From Aureibaculum marinum (GTDB lineage Bacteria; Bacteroidota; Bacteroidia; Flavobacteriales; Flavobacteriaceae), in the NCBI RefSeq assembly GCF_003813905.1, contig NZ_RPFJ01000002.1, positions 124,001 to 188,000 of the forward strand: 64,000 nucleotides of DNA. Direction: 5' to 3'. Below the pieces are notes generated by a model that was not told where the DNA came from, ran no database searches, and saw only the letters and a program-made list of their open reading frames with translations. Of the stretch, positions 27,954-38,300 are shown piece after piece (within the stretch, counting starts at the first letter, position 1; every line of letters starts with the position of its first letter). The position numbers and the translations under genes are program-made.

Positions 27954-27981
27954 AACATGCAAATTGCTAAATTTGCATGTT
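27954..27981. repeat. Perfect palindrome between divergent genes
   Basis: AACATGCAAATT (27954-27965) and its exact complement (27970-27981) with a four-base spacer. It lies between the epimerase start (27929) and the MscS-like start (27998). The right half contains TAAATTTG (27968-27975), matching the -7 element for the MscS-like gene, though no TTG is seen 19 bases upstream. It could be an operator. Confidence 0.7.
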
Positions 27982-27997
27982 AACAAAAACAAAACTA

Positions 27998-28513
27998 ATG
28001 ATTATTGCTTACAAATATGAAATTCTTTTAACAGCTATTTTAATTGTTTTATTGGTAATAGTTGGTCAATTGATAAAAGTGGCTATTAGAAAATTTACTA
28101 TTTTAAAGTCTATTGATTTAAACAGAAGAAAAATTATACTAAAATTACACTATTTAATTTTATATCTGCTGTTTGTTATATTTATTGTAATTATATGGGG
28201 TGTTGACTTTAAAGACTTTACAGTTTTTATCTCTTCTATTTTAGCGGTGTTAGGTGTTGGTTTTTTTGCTCAATGGTCTATCCTATCTAACCTTACCGCA
28301 AGTGTTATTTTATTTTTTAACCATCCTGTTAGAATAGGACATAGAATTAGAGTAATAGACAAAGATTATGACTGGGTAGGTACTGTTGAAGACATTTCTG
28401 GTTTTTTTCTTTTTATGAAAACAGATAAAGGAGAGTATATTACGATACCGAATTCAATTGTTCTACAACATGGTATTGAAATTTTAGGTAATGCCGATGA
28501 TGATATTGGATAA
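27998..28513 (+). CDS. Short MscS-type mechanosensitive channel family protein
   Basis: About 171 residues, shorter than E. coli MscS (286). It has two N-terminal transmembrane helices (about 5-25 and 50-70), the pore-lining TM3-like helix with Gly and Ala spacing (ILAVLGVGFFAQWSILSNLT), and the start of the beta domain (PVRIGHRIRVID, GTVEDISGFF, ITIPNSIVLQHGIEIL). The C-terminal alpha-beta domain is absent. Minimal MscS proteins of this kind are common in Flavobacteriia and may release osmolytes on hypo-osmotic shock. ATG at 27998 is preferred to 27977, which lies inside a palindrome. Confidence 0.85.
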   Translation: MIIAYKYEILLTAILIVLLVIVGQLIKVAIRKFTILKSIDLNRRKIILKLHYLILYLLFVIFIVIIWGVDFKDFTVFISSILAVLGVGFFAQWSILSNLTASVILFFNHPVRIGHRIRVIDKDYDWVGTVEDISGFFLFMKTDKGEYITIPNSIVLQHGIEILGNADDDIG

Positions 28514-28519
28514 TATTTA

Positions 28520-28527
28520 TATTTTTG
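28520..28527 (+). promoter_or_regulatory. Possible -7 element for tRNA-Pro(GGG)
   Basis: TATTTTTG fits TAnnTTTG and lies 38 bases before the tRNA. The nearest upstream TTG (28506-28508) is only 11 bases away, so the -33 element is not convincing. Confidence 0.35.
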
Positions 28528-28565
28528 CTTTCCGTTTTTGGAAACGAATGCAAATAACTTCATTC

Positions 28566-28640
28566 CGGGGTGTAGCTTAGTCCGGTTAAAGTGCTGGTCT
28601 GGGGGACCAGAGATCGGAGGTTCGAATCCTCTCACCCCGA
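28566..28640 (+). tRNA. tRNA-Pro (anticodon GGG)
   Basis: The acceptor CGGGGTG (28566-28572) pairs with CACCCCG (28633-28639), discriminator A at 28640. The anticodon stem CTGGT/ACCAG encloses CTGGGGG with anticodon GGG. The T arm is GGAGG-TTCGAAT-CCTCT with one G-U pair. CCA is not encoded. It shares acceptor stem and T loop with the TGG isoacceptor at 6722. Confidence 0.96.
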
Positions 28641-28645
28641 CAATT

Positions 28646-28684
28646 AAAAGTCGAAAATCTAAAATAGATTTTCGACTTTTTTTT
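28646..28684 (+). terminator. Strong terminator after tRNA-Pro(GGG), possibly bidirectional
   Basis: A 15-bp perfect inverted repeat (28646-28660 with 28666-28680) with a five-base loop and a T-run to 28684. On the other strand the hairpin also ends in TTTT, so it can stop the convergent glycan-utilisation transcript ending at 28797. Confidence 0.87.
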
Positions 28685-28796
28685 AATGAATTATGTTCCC
28701 AATAAAATTAATTCTCAGTACAAAAAAACAGATTTAATAGATATTAATATTTTACGACAAGTCTGCACTTAATTAACAAAAAGGTACATCTTGTAA

Positions 28797-31262
28797 CTAA
28801 TTTATATTTTCTGACATTAATTTATACATTTCACTACCTGCTAATAAAAAGGCTCCTGTCCCATATACATGCCAATTTTCAGGTTTAAATTTACGAGGAT
28901 CAACCCCTTCAGGTTGTACATTACCTAACCTTCCATTTTCATTAACATTTTTACAAAGTGCTATCCACGCTTTTTCAATTTGAGGTTTATATTTATTATC
29001 TAACAAACCATTATTTAATCCCCAAGCTAAAGCATAGGTAAAAAATGCACTACCACTAACCTCCCCTTCATCTTGATATTCAGGATCCAAAAGACTCACC
29101 CTCCATAACCAGTCCTCTCCTTGTAAATTTAATAATTTAACTGCCATTTCTTTATAAAGAGTTTCATATTTAGATCTATTCTCAAAATCTTTAGGCATCA
29201 TATCTAATATTCTAGCAACACTTCCCATTACCCAACCATTTCCTCTTCCCCAAAATATTTTTTTCCCATTTTCAGACTTTTTTTCAAAATAACGATCATC
29301 TCGAAACATTAATGAATCTTGTTTTGAATACAAATAATCAGCAGTTATCCAAAACATTTTATCCATATAGTTTAAATACTTTTTTTCACCTGTTGCTTTT
29401 GTCATCTGTGCAAATGATGGCGGAGCCATAAATAGAGCGTCACACCAAGTCCACCATTCCACAAAATAAGGGTTATTGGCAAAACGAACATCGGCTTTAT
29501 ATGCTCTTCGTGTAGCTAAATGTGCATCCATAGCCCATTTACTGTATTTTATCATTTCAGGGTTTTTATCTTGTTCATATAACCAAGCCCAATTTGAGGC
29601 GATGGCCAATTGATCGGCATAAAAAAAGTCATCTAGTAATCTATAGTTTACATGCTTTCCTACATTTATCATTTCTTGTTTGTATCGATCTTCTTTTGTA
29701 ATATCATAAAAAGCCTGTAAGCCAATAAAATATGTTCCCCAATGCCATTCGAGAATTCTTTTTAGATTATATGGGTTGGCAAACTGCCAATCAGCTGTTT
29801 GACGCATAATATCTAAAATTTGATTAGGAGCTAAAGGATTTGTTATTTTTGAAGATTGAATTCCCATTTTTATAGAACTATGAAATCTTTCTTCCCAAGT
29901 TGTTTGTGTCCATGAAGCATGACTGTAAATTGGATATTGTGTATTTTGCATCCAAAGTACTTGTAACGGATTTCCCTTAATTGCACCACGCACAGCAAAA
30001 GGTCTAATATTATCTTTTTCTGATCCTTTTGTTATAAATTCTACCCTCCATGACTTTCCATCATTTTTAGTAGACCATTTTTCTATTTCAAATACAGAAT
30101 CTCTATTTACAGAAAGATACAATTCATTTGTATTTTCATGATCAATACTTATTCCCCCTGAATAATTTGGCTCTCTTTCTATAGTATTTTTTTTTGTTCT
30201 TTGAAACCATTTCCCTGATTTAATTAATGTTCTGTTTACCCATTTTTTTCCAGTCCACTTTGCATAACAATAATAATGAGCTGTATCAGTAGGAAATTTA
30301 GCATATGCAATTACAGGGTTTCCCTTTTTATCCTCTGCAATATCCCAATTCCAGGCCTTTGCCCCTCCCTTTTTTGCATCATAAACAATGTCTAATTCCT
30401 CTGGTTTTAAAGGTAAATCGGCAATATTTTTAATTTTTTTACCATTTGCTTTATAAAAGGCTCCATTTTCATAATAGGTATAATAAATACTGTTGTTTTT
30501 TTCATTTCTAGGATGCCCATCAGTAAATGTAAAATGAATTTTACGATCTCCATTTGAATATACTTTTGTATATGGCCTCCTAAAACGGTAAATCGGATCA
30601 GGCATCAATAAAATTTTCCCTTTAGCCCAATTATCTCCATTATTGTCACTATATGAAAAACTCGGTTTACCATCAATTCCTCTCCAAAAGAGATAAATTC
30701 TACCTTTCTCTGATTTTAAACGAATTGGATTTGTATAATCATGAGACATAGATAATTTACCTGTGGGATTATTTTTCTTATCATTTAAATGAAGATACTT
30801 AATATCATTCCACTCTGAAATATCTTCTGAATATTTAGACTTTATTAAAAATAATGGTGGAGCTGTTGGTGAATCTCCATAACCATGTCTATTAAAAAAA
30901 ACTAAAAGTTTTCCTTCATCATCAAATAAGATTGACGGATTATCATGATCGTCAATTTCTAGATTTTTTTTTACAATATGTGTGTTTACTTCTTTAGTTT
31001 CATGATCATACCATCCTACTGTAATATTACCATAATTATCAATCCATCCAGAATATGTTCTTTTATGCTTACCCTCGAAATACACTGCTCTAGGATCTGA
31101 AAACCAACACCAAGAGCCATTGAAAGTAAAAGATTTGAAAGACTCACTATGCTGACCATTACTTTTTTGAAATCTGGTTTTTACAACATCTAACTGAGCA
31201 AAAAGGTTGCAATTAAATACTTGACTAATTGCAAACATTATGATTATTTTTTTCAAATTCAT
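28797..31262 (-). CDS. BNR_4 lyase-like propeller fused to GH105 unsaturated uronyl hydrolase
   Basis: 821-residue exported protein (signal peptide 1-22, ending LFAQ). Residues 45-470 form a BNR_4 propeller, the fold used by PL24/PL25 ulvan lyases: CWFSDPRAVYFEG, DDHDNPSIL with His106, FFNRHG with His126, DYTNPIRL with Tyr176, and LFWRG with Arg194. The paired His 20 residues apart, plus Tyr and Arg, match my recollection of the lyase active site. Residues 480-815 are a GH105 (alpha/alpha)6 domain with catalytic Asp608 in WWTWCDALF and FWGRGNGWV. GH105 removes unsaturated uronic acid from lyase products. I infer a bifunctional enzyme that cuts and then trims. Last gene of the SusCD block. Confidence 0.82.
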   Translation of the reverse strand: MNLKKIIIMFAISQVFNCNLFAQLDVVKTRFQKSNGQHSESFKSFTFNGSWCWFSDPRAVYFEGKHKRTYSGWIDNYGNITVGWYDHETKEVNTHIVKKNLEIDDHDNPSILFDDEGKLLVFFNRHGYGDSPTAPPLFLIKSKYSEDISEWNDIKYLHLNDKKNNPTGKLSMSHDYTNPIRLKSEKGRIYLFWRGIDGKPSFSYSDNNGDNWAKGKILLMPDPIYRFRRPYTKVYSNGDRKIHFTFTDGHPRNEKNNSIYYTYYENGAFYKANGKKIKNIADLPLKPEELDIVYDAKKGGAKAWNWDIAEDKKGNPVIAYAKFPTDTAHYYCYAKWTGKKWVNRTLIKSGKWFQRTKKNTIEREPNYSGGISIDHENTNELYLSVNRDSVFEIEKWSTKNDGKSWRVEFITKGSEKDNIRPFAVRGAIKGNPLQVLWMQNTQYPIYSHASWTQTTWEERFHSSIKMGIQSSKITNPLAPNQILDIMRQTADWQFANPYNLKRILEWHWGTYFIGLQAFYDITKEDRYKQEMINVGKHVNYRLLDDFFYADQLAIASNWAWLYEQDKNPEMIKYSKWAMDAHLATRRAYKADVRFANNPYFVEWWTWCDALFMAPPSFAQMTKATGEKKYLNYMDKMFWITADYLYSKQDSLMFRDDRYFEKKSENGKKIFWGRGNGWVMGSVARILDMMPKDFENRSKYETLYKEMAVKLLNLQGEDWLWRVSLLDPEYQDEGEVSGSAFFTYALAWGLNNGLLDNKYKPQIEKAWIALCKNVNENGRLGNVQPEGVDPRKFKPENWHVYGTGAFLLAGSEMYKLMSENIN

Positions 31263-31342
31263 TTCTTGTAATTTATATTTAAATAAAAATCATCAATTTT
31301 TTTACGAATAATAAAAAATTGATTGTTGTGTTTTTAACCTTT

Positions 31343-33508
31343 TTAATATTTTTTTGTAACACTTTTTCCTGCATTATCACCTTGTGGTAAATCAATCACT
31401 ATAGCTTCTCTACCAGTAATACTTAAATGAAATTTACTCATATTTCGAGAAGGATCAGATGCTGAGATAGATTTTAAGGTTGAGCCTTCCATTTTTACTA
31501 TAATTATACCTGGAGAATCTAAAGTTAAAGTGATGCCATCGTCTATTTTAACACTTCCTGCTTTATAAAACACAACTTGAGTCATGTTAAGACCAGTATG
31601 TTTTACCGCTTGAATTTTTGAATTATTAGATAAAATTTTAATGTTGTTTTGTTCATTCAATTTTTCTGGTGTGGTTTTTGGAACCACAATATATTGATAA
31701 GTAACCTCTTTTGTATCCATTTTTCCTGGATAAAACCATAAATTTTCACCCTGTGGTCGTTTACCGTGATCAATCCATAATTTAAAAACATCTTTTTCAA
31801 CCAATCCTTTAGGAGAAGTTGATTGCAAATTTATATCAGACCAACGTCCACTCTCTGTTTTATTAGATAAATTTACCATAATAGGTTCTGGAAAAACATA
31901 ACCTATTCCGTTATGATAAACCCAATTGACATCACTAAGTTTATGCTCTCCTTTTTCTAAAGATTGAGTTTTGTTTTTTAGAGAAACAAGTACATCTCCG
32001 TGCAATAAATTTTGATTTATTGTAGTAACCACTGTATTGTTAAAATGATTGGAAGCTATTCCTGCTCCAAGACAAACATACTCATCATCAAAAAAGAACC
32101 AAGACTTTTTAGCTCTTATAAAATCATGCGGACTAATAAAATCGAATCCTACTGTACCATAAACCCCATCTGTTGTAGCTCCAACAAAATTAGTTAAACC
32201 ATCCTTTTGAACTTGATGTTGATTAGGTAATGCCTTTTTTTGAAGAATAGTTGCTCCTGGTATTTTTTGCCAATCATAAACTGGCCAAATATTAAAATAC
32301 TCATCACCTGTTACTTCAAGATGATTGCTTCCATCAGATCTATGGTGATTAAAGATACCCTCGCTGTTATGTGCTAATTCAGTATTACGATTACGTATAG
32401 AATACATACGAACTGATGAAAAATAATTAGGACGTTGAATTACAAACAGCTCAGATTGCCAAAAAAATTTACTAAAAGAAAGTGATGGTTTTTGTAATTT
32501 TCCTTTTCTTAATTTAATAATCTCTTTTATTTCATCTTTTCTATATTTTGTTACTTCCAATAAATACTCTAAAGGTGTACTAGAATACAATTTATATTCT
32601 TGAATTCTGGTAATTTCTCTATTTTTAACACCAGTTTCTGGTGATTTACCAAAGGCTGTTTGTTTAACTATTCCATCTAAATAAAAATCAACTAATAGTT
32701 TTATTTTTTCATTTGAAAAAGCATATTTAGTTTTATTTACAAACAAAGCCCACTCTACTAATACATTTGCAAAACCTAAACCATAAGTAGCTGTATTGTT
32801 TTCTCTATGCACTCTATGATGAAAACTATAATCGTTTTGAATACCTCTTTTACCTGTATTCAATCTAATCTGATCTTCAATTTCCGCTAAGGTACTTTCA
32901 AAGTTCTCTTGATCTTTAGTAAGCAAATAGTTTTTAGCTTCTGCACTACAAATTTTCACTCTATCTCCACTTTGACGAGCCCAATGAGACGTTTTAGTTG
33001 CTCTTTTTATTATAGGTTGAGCTTTTTCAAACAAATCAGAATCAACATCATCATTCATTAAAATAAATATATTGGTAAATGAGGTAGGTACTAGAACAAT
33101 ATTATGCCACCAATTAGCACTTTTAAAATCTTTTTCTATCCAATATCTCAACCCTTTATTAATTGTACGTTTTAAAATAGGATTTTTATAAAATTTTGAT
33201 TCTTTTTTATTGTAAAGCAAAGTAGAAACAACTAAGTTACGAATGTGATACTTATGTTCGTAACCAGTTAAACTAAGGTCTTTATAATTAATAGACGGCC
33301 AGCTTCCTTCATCATTAATGGTATTTATTGCTTCCTGAACTATAGCTTCTTCTCTATTAGAATCAATAAGATAAAGATACATATCAGAAGTATTTAAGGT
33401 AGAAACTAGTTCCTTTTCAATACGTTTTTCAATTATCTCTAAATTCTTTTGAGCTGATATATTTGTAATAATAAAAATGAAGAGTAGAAAACTAATTTTG
33501 CTATACAT
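31343..33508 (-). CDS. Polysaccharide lyase family 8-type enzyme
   Basis: 721 residues with signal peptide (1-19, ending NISAQ). The layout is PL8: an (alpha/alpha) barrel followed by beta domains. Conserved segments are WWHN with Asn136, HHRVHRENNTATYGLGF with His near 230 and Tyr242, and RNRNTELAHNSEG ... GDEYFNIWPVYDWQKIPGAT, supplying the Arg and Glu (about 371-396) and the invariant WPxxDWxxxPG block. PL8 enzymes cleave uronic-acid polymers such as chondroitin, hyaluronan or xanthan by beta-elimination; the substrate here is unknown. It follows SusD by 157 bp, with a hairpin between them, and precedes the BNR_4-GH105 gene. Confidence 0.85.
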   Translation of the reverse strand: MYSKISFLLFIFIITNISAQKNLEIIEKRIEKELVSTLNTSDMYLYLIDSNREEAIVQEAINTINDEGSWPSINYKDLSLTGYEHKYHIRNLVVSTLLYNKKESKFYKNPILKRTINKGLRYWIEKDFKSANWWHNIVLVPTSFTNIFILMNDDVDSDLFEKAQPIIKRATKTSHWARQSGDRVKICSAEAKNYLLTKDQENFESTLAEIEDQIRLNTGKRGIQNDYSFHHRVHRENNTATYGLGFANVLVEWALFVNKTKYAFSNEKIKLLVDFYLDGIVKQTAFGKSPETGVKNREITRIQEYKLYSSTPLEYLLEVTKYRKDEIKEIIKLRKGKLQKPSLSFSKFFWQSELFVIQRPNYFSSVRMYSIRNRNTELAHNSEGIFNHHRSDGSNHLEVTGDEYFNIWPVYDWQKIPGATILQKKALPNQHQVQKDGLTNFVGATTDGVYGTVGFDFISPHDFIRAKKSWFFFDDEYVCLGAGIASNHFNNTVVTTINQNLLHGDVLVSLKNKTQSLEKGEHKLSDVNWVYHNGIGYVFPEPIMVNLSNKTESGRWSDINLQSTSPKGLVEKDVFKLWIDHGKRPQGENLWFYPGKMDTKEVTYQYIVVPKTTPEKLNEQNNIKILSNNSKIQAVKHTGLNMTQVVFYKAGSVKIDDGITLTLDSPGIIIVKMEGSTLKSISASDPSRNMSKFHLSITGREAIVIDLPQGDNAGKSVTKKY

Positions 33509-33533
33509 AAAATAAAATTTATTGTTTAAAAAT

Positions 33534-33580
33534 ATACCCTACCAAATGATGTTTAAACAATCATCATTATGATAGGGTAT
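33534..33580 (-). terminator. Hairpin between susD-like and PL8 genes
   Basis: ATACCCTA (33534-33541) pairs with TAGGGTAT (33573-33580), and an inner AATGATG/CATCATT stem encloses a 10-base loop. On the minus strand it is followed by ATTTTTAAAC. Its place after SusCD suggests partial termination or mRNA processing that keeps SusCD transcript higher than the enzymes. Confidence 0.55.
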
Positions 33581-33665
33581 CAAAAACTAACTCAAATTAA
33601 CGTTAAAATAAAACTAATTCTTTATAACTATTAAGTGGTTAAAATTATAACACATTTAACAATTT

Positions 33666-35360
33666 TTAATACCCTGGATTTTGTTCCAAGACTTCTAATG
33701 TATTTCTCTCTATTTCTCCATATGGAATAGGGAACAGATTGTTATGATCTTGAATAGTAGGACCACTATAAGGATTATATTTTCTTGTTCGTTCTACGAG
33801 TAATCCCAGTCTGCTCAATGTCATTCTTCTTGGTTCCTCATAATTCAACTCACGCAATCTCTCATCTAATATATAATCAATATCAACATCACCTGCTTCT
33901 ACTGGTATTGCATTAGAACGTTCTCTCACCTGATTGATATCATTAGCTGCAAGTTGATTTTCACCTTTCATTAAATAAGCTTCTGCTCTAAGAAGATATG
34001 TTTCTGCTACTCTCATTAAATACCAATCGTGATAAGTTATTCCAGCCAAACTATTTACTTCACCTGTTTGTTCGTTCAAAAGAATAAAACTAGGATGGTC
34101 ATTAACAGTAGTTACTTTTGTTATATATGGAGTTACATACATCATAGTATCCTGTTCACTCAACCCATCCCACCAAGATTGTGGAAAATCACTAATTTTT
34201 TTTCCATACCAAGACGAACTAGGATTATTTACAACCCAATCTCTTTTTATATTTCTTTCATTATTTCTTTGATCTACATCCCAATTGCCATTTCCCCATA
34301 TGGTTTGAGTTAAATGGCCTGTTGGAGTAACAAATGCTACTGGTCTACCACCTTCTTGTGTTGAAGGACCAAATTGAATATTTACACTTTCAGGTTCAGG
34401 AGTTTTTATTTGCCAATAAATTGGACCATAATTACGTTCAAAACTTAAAGCATTAGAATTATTGTAATTATAATTATCTTCTGCTCCACCTCCTGCAGTT
34501 GAATTATCAACTTGAATTACAAAAATTCCTTCTTTATTTCCACTACTTCTATTTTGATTATTTACTTGATGCAAATCCCAATATGGATCTCCGTCTTCAT
34601 TCATACGAGACCCAAACCGGGTTGTCATAAGTTCAATATTTGGATCGTCAATTACAGCGGTAGCCGCAGCAATTGCTTTATCAGGGTCTCCTAAAGCTAA
34701 ATAAAGTTCTGCTAATAGATGATTTGCTGCAGCATTACTTGCCTTACCTTCAGCAGAAACTTCTTCAACTCCAGGTAATACAGCGGCAGCTGCTTCCAAA
34801 TCATTAATGGCAAACTCTAGAGTAGCTTCTTTTGTTGCTCTAACAAAATCTCTACGTGGAGAGGTAGTTTCAGTATCAACAAGAGGTACTCCTCCATAAA
34901 GATGTACTAAACAACGATACGCATAGCCTCTAAAAAATTTAGCTTCACCAATATGAATATCTTTCTCTTCTTGAGAAGGATAATCAATATCTTCAATTCT
35001 ACTTAAAATCACATTAGAATTATAAATCATTCTGTAATATTTGCTCCAAAAATTAGAAACGATACCAGAAGTAGGTAATAATGTCGAACTATAATCACCT
35101 AAATAAGAAGTTTTTGATCTTGAATATTGAGCTAAATCAGTTCCATAATGTAAATAAGAATAATCCCAGTATTTACCACCATTATAACTTCTAATTCTAT
35201 TATATTGATGATTTAATGCAGATTCAATATCTTGAGGTTTCGTAAAAGAATTATTAGGACTTAAAAAGTCTTTTGGTGTCTCATCTAATAGATCTTCATC
35301 ACAAGAACCTATTGCAAAAATCAAACAAATTATTGATATATATTTTAATATTTTCATCAT
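33666..35360 (-). CDS. SusD/RagB-family glycan-binding lipoprotein
   Basis: 564 residues with lipoprotein signal (IFAIGSCDEDLL, Cys about 20) and SusD landmarks: TPKDFLSPNNSFTKPQDIESAL near the N-terminus, GEAKFFRGYAYRCLVHLYGGVPLV, ASNAAANHLLAELYLALGDPDKAIAA (TPR part), and the C-terminal YLLRAEAYLMKGENQLAANDINQVRERSN ... DERLRELNYEEPRR (given in parts). The protein caps the SusC transporter and binds oligosaccharide at the cell surface. It lies 7 bp downstream of the susC-like gene. Confidence 0.95.
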   Translation of the reverse strand: MMKILKYISIICLIFAIGSCDEDLLDETPKDFLSPNNSFTKPQDIESALNHQYNRIRSYNGGKYWDYSYLHYGTDLAQYSRSKTSYLGDYSSTLLPTSGIVSNFWSKYYRMIYNSNVILSRIEDIDYPSQEEKDIHIGEAKFFRGYAYRCLVHLYGGVPLVDTETTSPRRDFVRATKEATLEFAINDLEAAAAVLPGVEEVSAEGKASNAAANHLLAELYLALGDPDKAIAAATAVIDDPNIELMTTRFGSRMNEDGDPYWDLHQVNNQNRSSGNKEGIFVIQVDNSTAGGGAEDNYNYNNSNALSFERNYGPIYWQIKTPEPESVNIQFGPSTQEGGRPVAFVTPTGHLTQTIWGNGNWDVDQRNNERNIKRDWVVNNPSSSWYGKKISDFPQSWWDGLSEQDTMMYVTPYITKVTTVNDHPSFILLNEQTGEVNSLAGITYHDWYLMRVAETYLLRAEAYLMKGENQLAANDINQVRERSNAIPVEAGDVDIDYILDERLRELNYEEPRRMTLSRLGLLVERTRKYNPYSGPTIQDHNNLFPIPYGEIERNTLEVLEQNPGY

Positions 35361-35367
35361 TTTACTT

Positions 35368-38300
35368 TTAAAAGGTTAAATTTAATCCTATAGTATAACT
35401 CTTCATTACTGGATAAGATCCAGGTGAAAATCCTGCACCTGTTTCAGGATCAATACCTTTCCACTTAGTCCATGTATGTAAATTTTTACCTGAAACAAAT
35501 ATTTTCAAATTGTCAATAGACATTTTATCTAGTATATTTTCAGGAACATTATAAGACAGACTTACATCTTGTAATCGAACAAAACTTCTGTCTTTATAAA
35601 TATTAGGATCAATAGGGTCTAGATAATTTAATCCTGAATATTCCCCATTTGGATTTGAAGGAGTCCAATAATCAAACTCTTTAACAGTATTAAAAGTAGC
35701 CATAGTATGAGCTTGCCATCCATATTCAGATTTTTTAGCATTATTGTTACCTAAATATCCATCTTTACCTCCCTGCACAGAATTAATAAAAGCACTTAAA
35801 CTCCAATTTTTATATTTAAATTCATTAAAAACACTAAAACGGTAAGCAGGTTCTGTATGTCCAATAATTTTTCTATCATCTCCACTAATACCTTCTTCAC
35901 CATCTAAATCTTTAAGTCTATAATTACCAGGATAATATCCACTAGGAATATCTGTATCTCCAATTTGATACTTACCATCTACAACATAATCATAAATAGT
36001 TCCTATTGACTCTCCAATAAAGATTCCATTTGAAATTAGATCATCTTCTATACCATCTCCATCATCATCTCTACCTAGAATAGTAACTACTTCATTTTTA
36101 TTTCTTGAATAAACAAATGAAGTATTCCATTCAAAGTTGTCATTTTTAACATTTACTGTATTTAATGAAATCTCAAGTCCATGATTAGCAACTTCACCTA
36201 TATTACTTCTTATAGAACCAAAACCTGTAATATTAGGTATATTAATATTAAATAATAAATCTTCAGTTTTACTTGAATAATACTCTATATATCCGTTTAT
36301 TCGATTATTAAAGAATCCAAAGTCTATCCCTAAATTTAATCCAGTTGTTGTTTCCCAACCTAAATCATTATTTGCTAAAGAAGATATTGACTGACCATAT
36401 TCTGCAGAACCTCCATCACCAAATACATATTGGTAACTTCCACTAACACTAGCTAGAGTGCCGTACCTTCCCAAAGTTCTGTTACCACTAGCACCATAAG
36501 ATGCTCTTAATTTTAACAAATTAGCAGCTGGAATAATATCAGACACAAATTTTTCTTTACTTAAAACCCACCCTAAAGCAAGTGAAGGAAAGATTCCAAA
36601 CTTTTTATTAGTACCAAATCCAGAAAAGCCATCTCTTCTTACAGTGAAAGTTGCTAAATACTTATCATCAAACTTATATGATAATCTTCCCATTTGGTAA
36701 AGACTGGTTTCATCCCATGCTCCTGAACTTACACGTTGGTTTTCTATATTACCTGCTTCTAAACTATTATAACCTAGTGCTTGATTTAAAAATTCTGATG
36801 ATGAGGCATTTGTATCTTCACCTTCTCTTCCTTCATATCCATACAGTAACGTTACATTTATATCATGTTTATCATTTATAGTTTTCACATATGTTAAAAC
36901 ATTATCAAGAGTTTCATCTTGAGTCATAGAATTATATTTTGATGCTGATCCTGTAAAGTTTTGTCCATTTGGATTGAAGCTAGCATATCGTTGGGTTCTG
37001 TAATTTGTTGAATAACTTAACTTATAAGTTAACCCCTCAACATAAGGAATTGCAACAGTTGCTGAGAAATTTCCAAAAAGATTTAAACGTTTGTCAAAAT
37101 TATCAACTTCTAAAGATGCTAATGGGTTAGGGTCATTACCTACTGGATAGTAATTTATGCTACCATCTTCATTATAAGGTTTTACCAATGGAGACAAAAT
37201 TATAGCATTTCTAATATTGGCTGCGGCACCAGAATAGTCTCCGCTAGACATAAAAGTTTGCATGCCTATGCTTAACCAATCTGTAACTTGAGTGTCAAAG
37301 TTGGCACGTAAATTTATCCTATCATAAGTATCATTTTTAGCCCAACCATCTTCTTGAGTAAAACCTCCAGATAAAAAGTATGCCGTTTTTTCTGTACTGC
37401 CACTCATGCTAATGTTAGCATTATAAATAAAAGGATCTTGTGTAACTAAATCCATCCAATCGGTATCAGTTCCATCATTATAACCTTCTAAAATACCATC
37501 TACACCACCCCAAGTAGTTGTTGGGTCAAAAGCAGTATTTGGTGTTGTATAATCAGGTCCATTATAAGCCTGTTCCCAAAACATATCTTTTGCTTTTTGA
37601 ATATACCCTTCTCTATCTAAAGGATGTAAACGTTTTGCAGGTGATGAAGAAGCGTAGTATGTAGAAAAATTAAAACTTGGTTTTTTTTCTCTTTTCCCAT
37701 TTTTTGTAGTAATAATAACCACTCCATTTGCTGCTTGAGATCCGTAAATAGCTTTAGAACTAGCATCTCTTAAAACATCTACGGAGGCTACATCGGAAGG
37801 ATTAATATCTATTAAACTACCACGGTAAATAATTCCGTCTAATACAATTAAAGGACTTGTACTGCCTGACAATGAATTACGACCACGAATAGAAATAGAA
37901 GGCTGCCCTCCTGCTCCCGTAACAGCCCCTACATTTAAACCTGTAACAGCTCCTTGCAAAGATTGTGTAATACTTGTATTTGGCTGATTAGCAAAATTTT
38001 CAATATTTGCTCTGGTTACAGACCCTGTTAAGTCAGATTTTTTTACTGTACCGTAGCCTACAACCACAACCTCGTCTAATAACGAGCTTTCTACTTGTAG
38101 AGTTACATCAATATTTGTTTGTCCATTTACTTGAACTTCATAAGTTGCATACCCAATAAAACTGAATACTAAAGTTGCATCACTTTTTGTCTGGATAGTA
38201 AAATTACCATCGAAATCGGACATTACGCCATTTTTAGTCCCTTTTTCAATAATGTTTGCACCTGGAATTGTTAAACCTGTTTCTGAGTCAATAACTTTTC

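Noticed and set aside
28366-28635. 89-codon minus-strand frame over the MscS 3' end and tRNA-Pro(GGG)
   Set aside because: Antisense to a tRNA and to a well-supported gene; its N-terminus is the tRNA complement.
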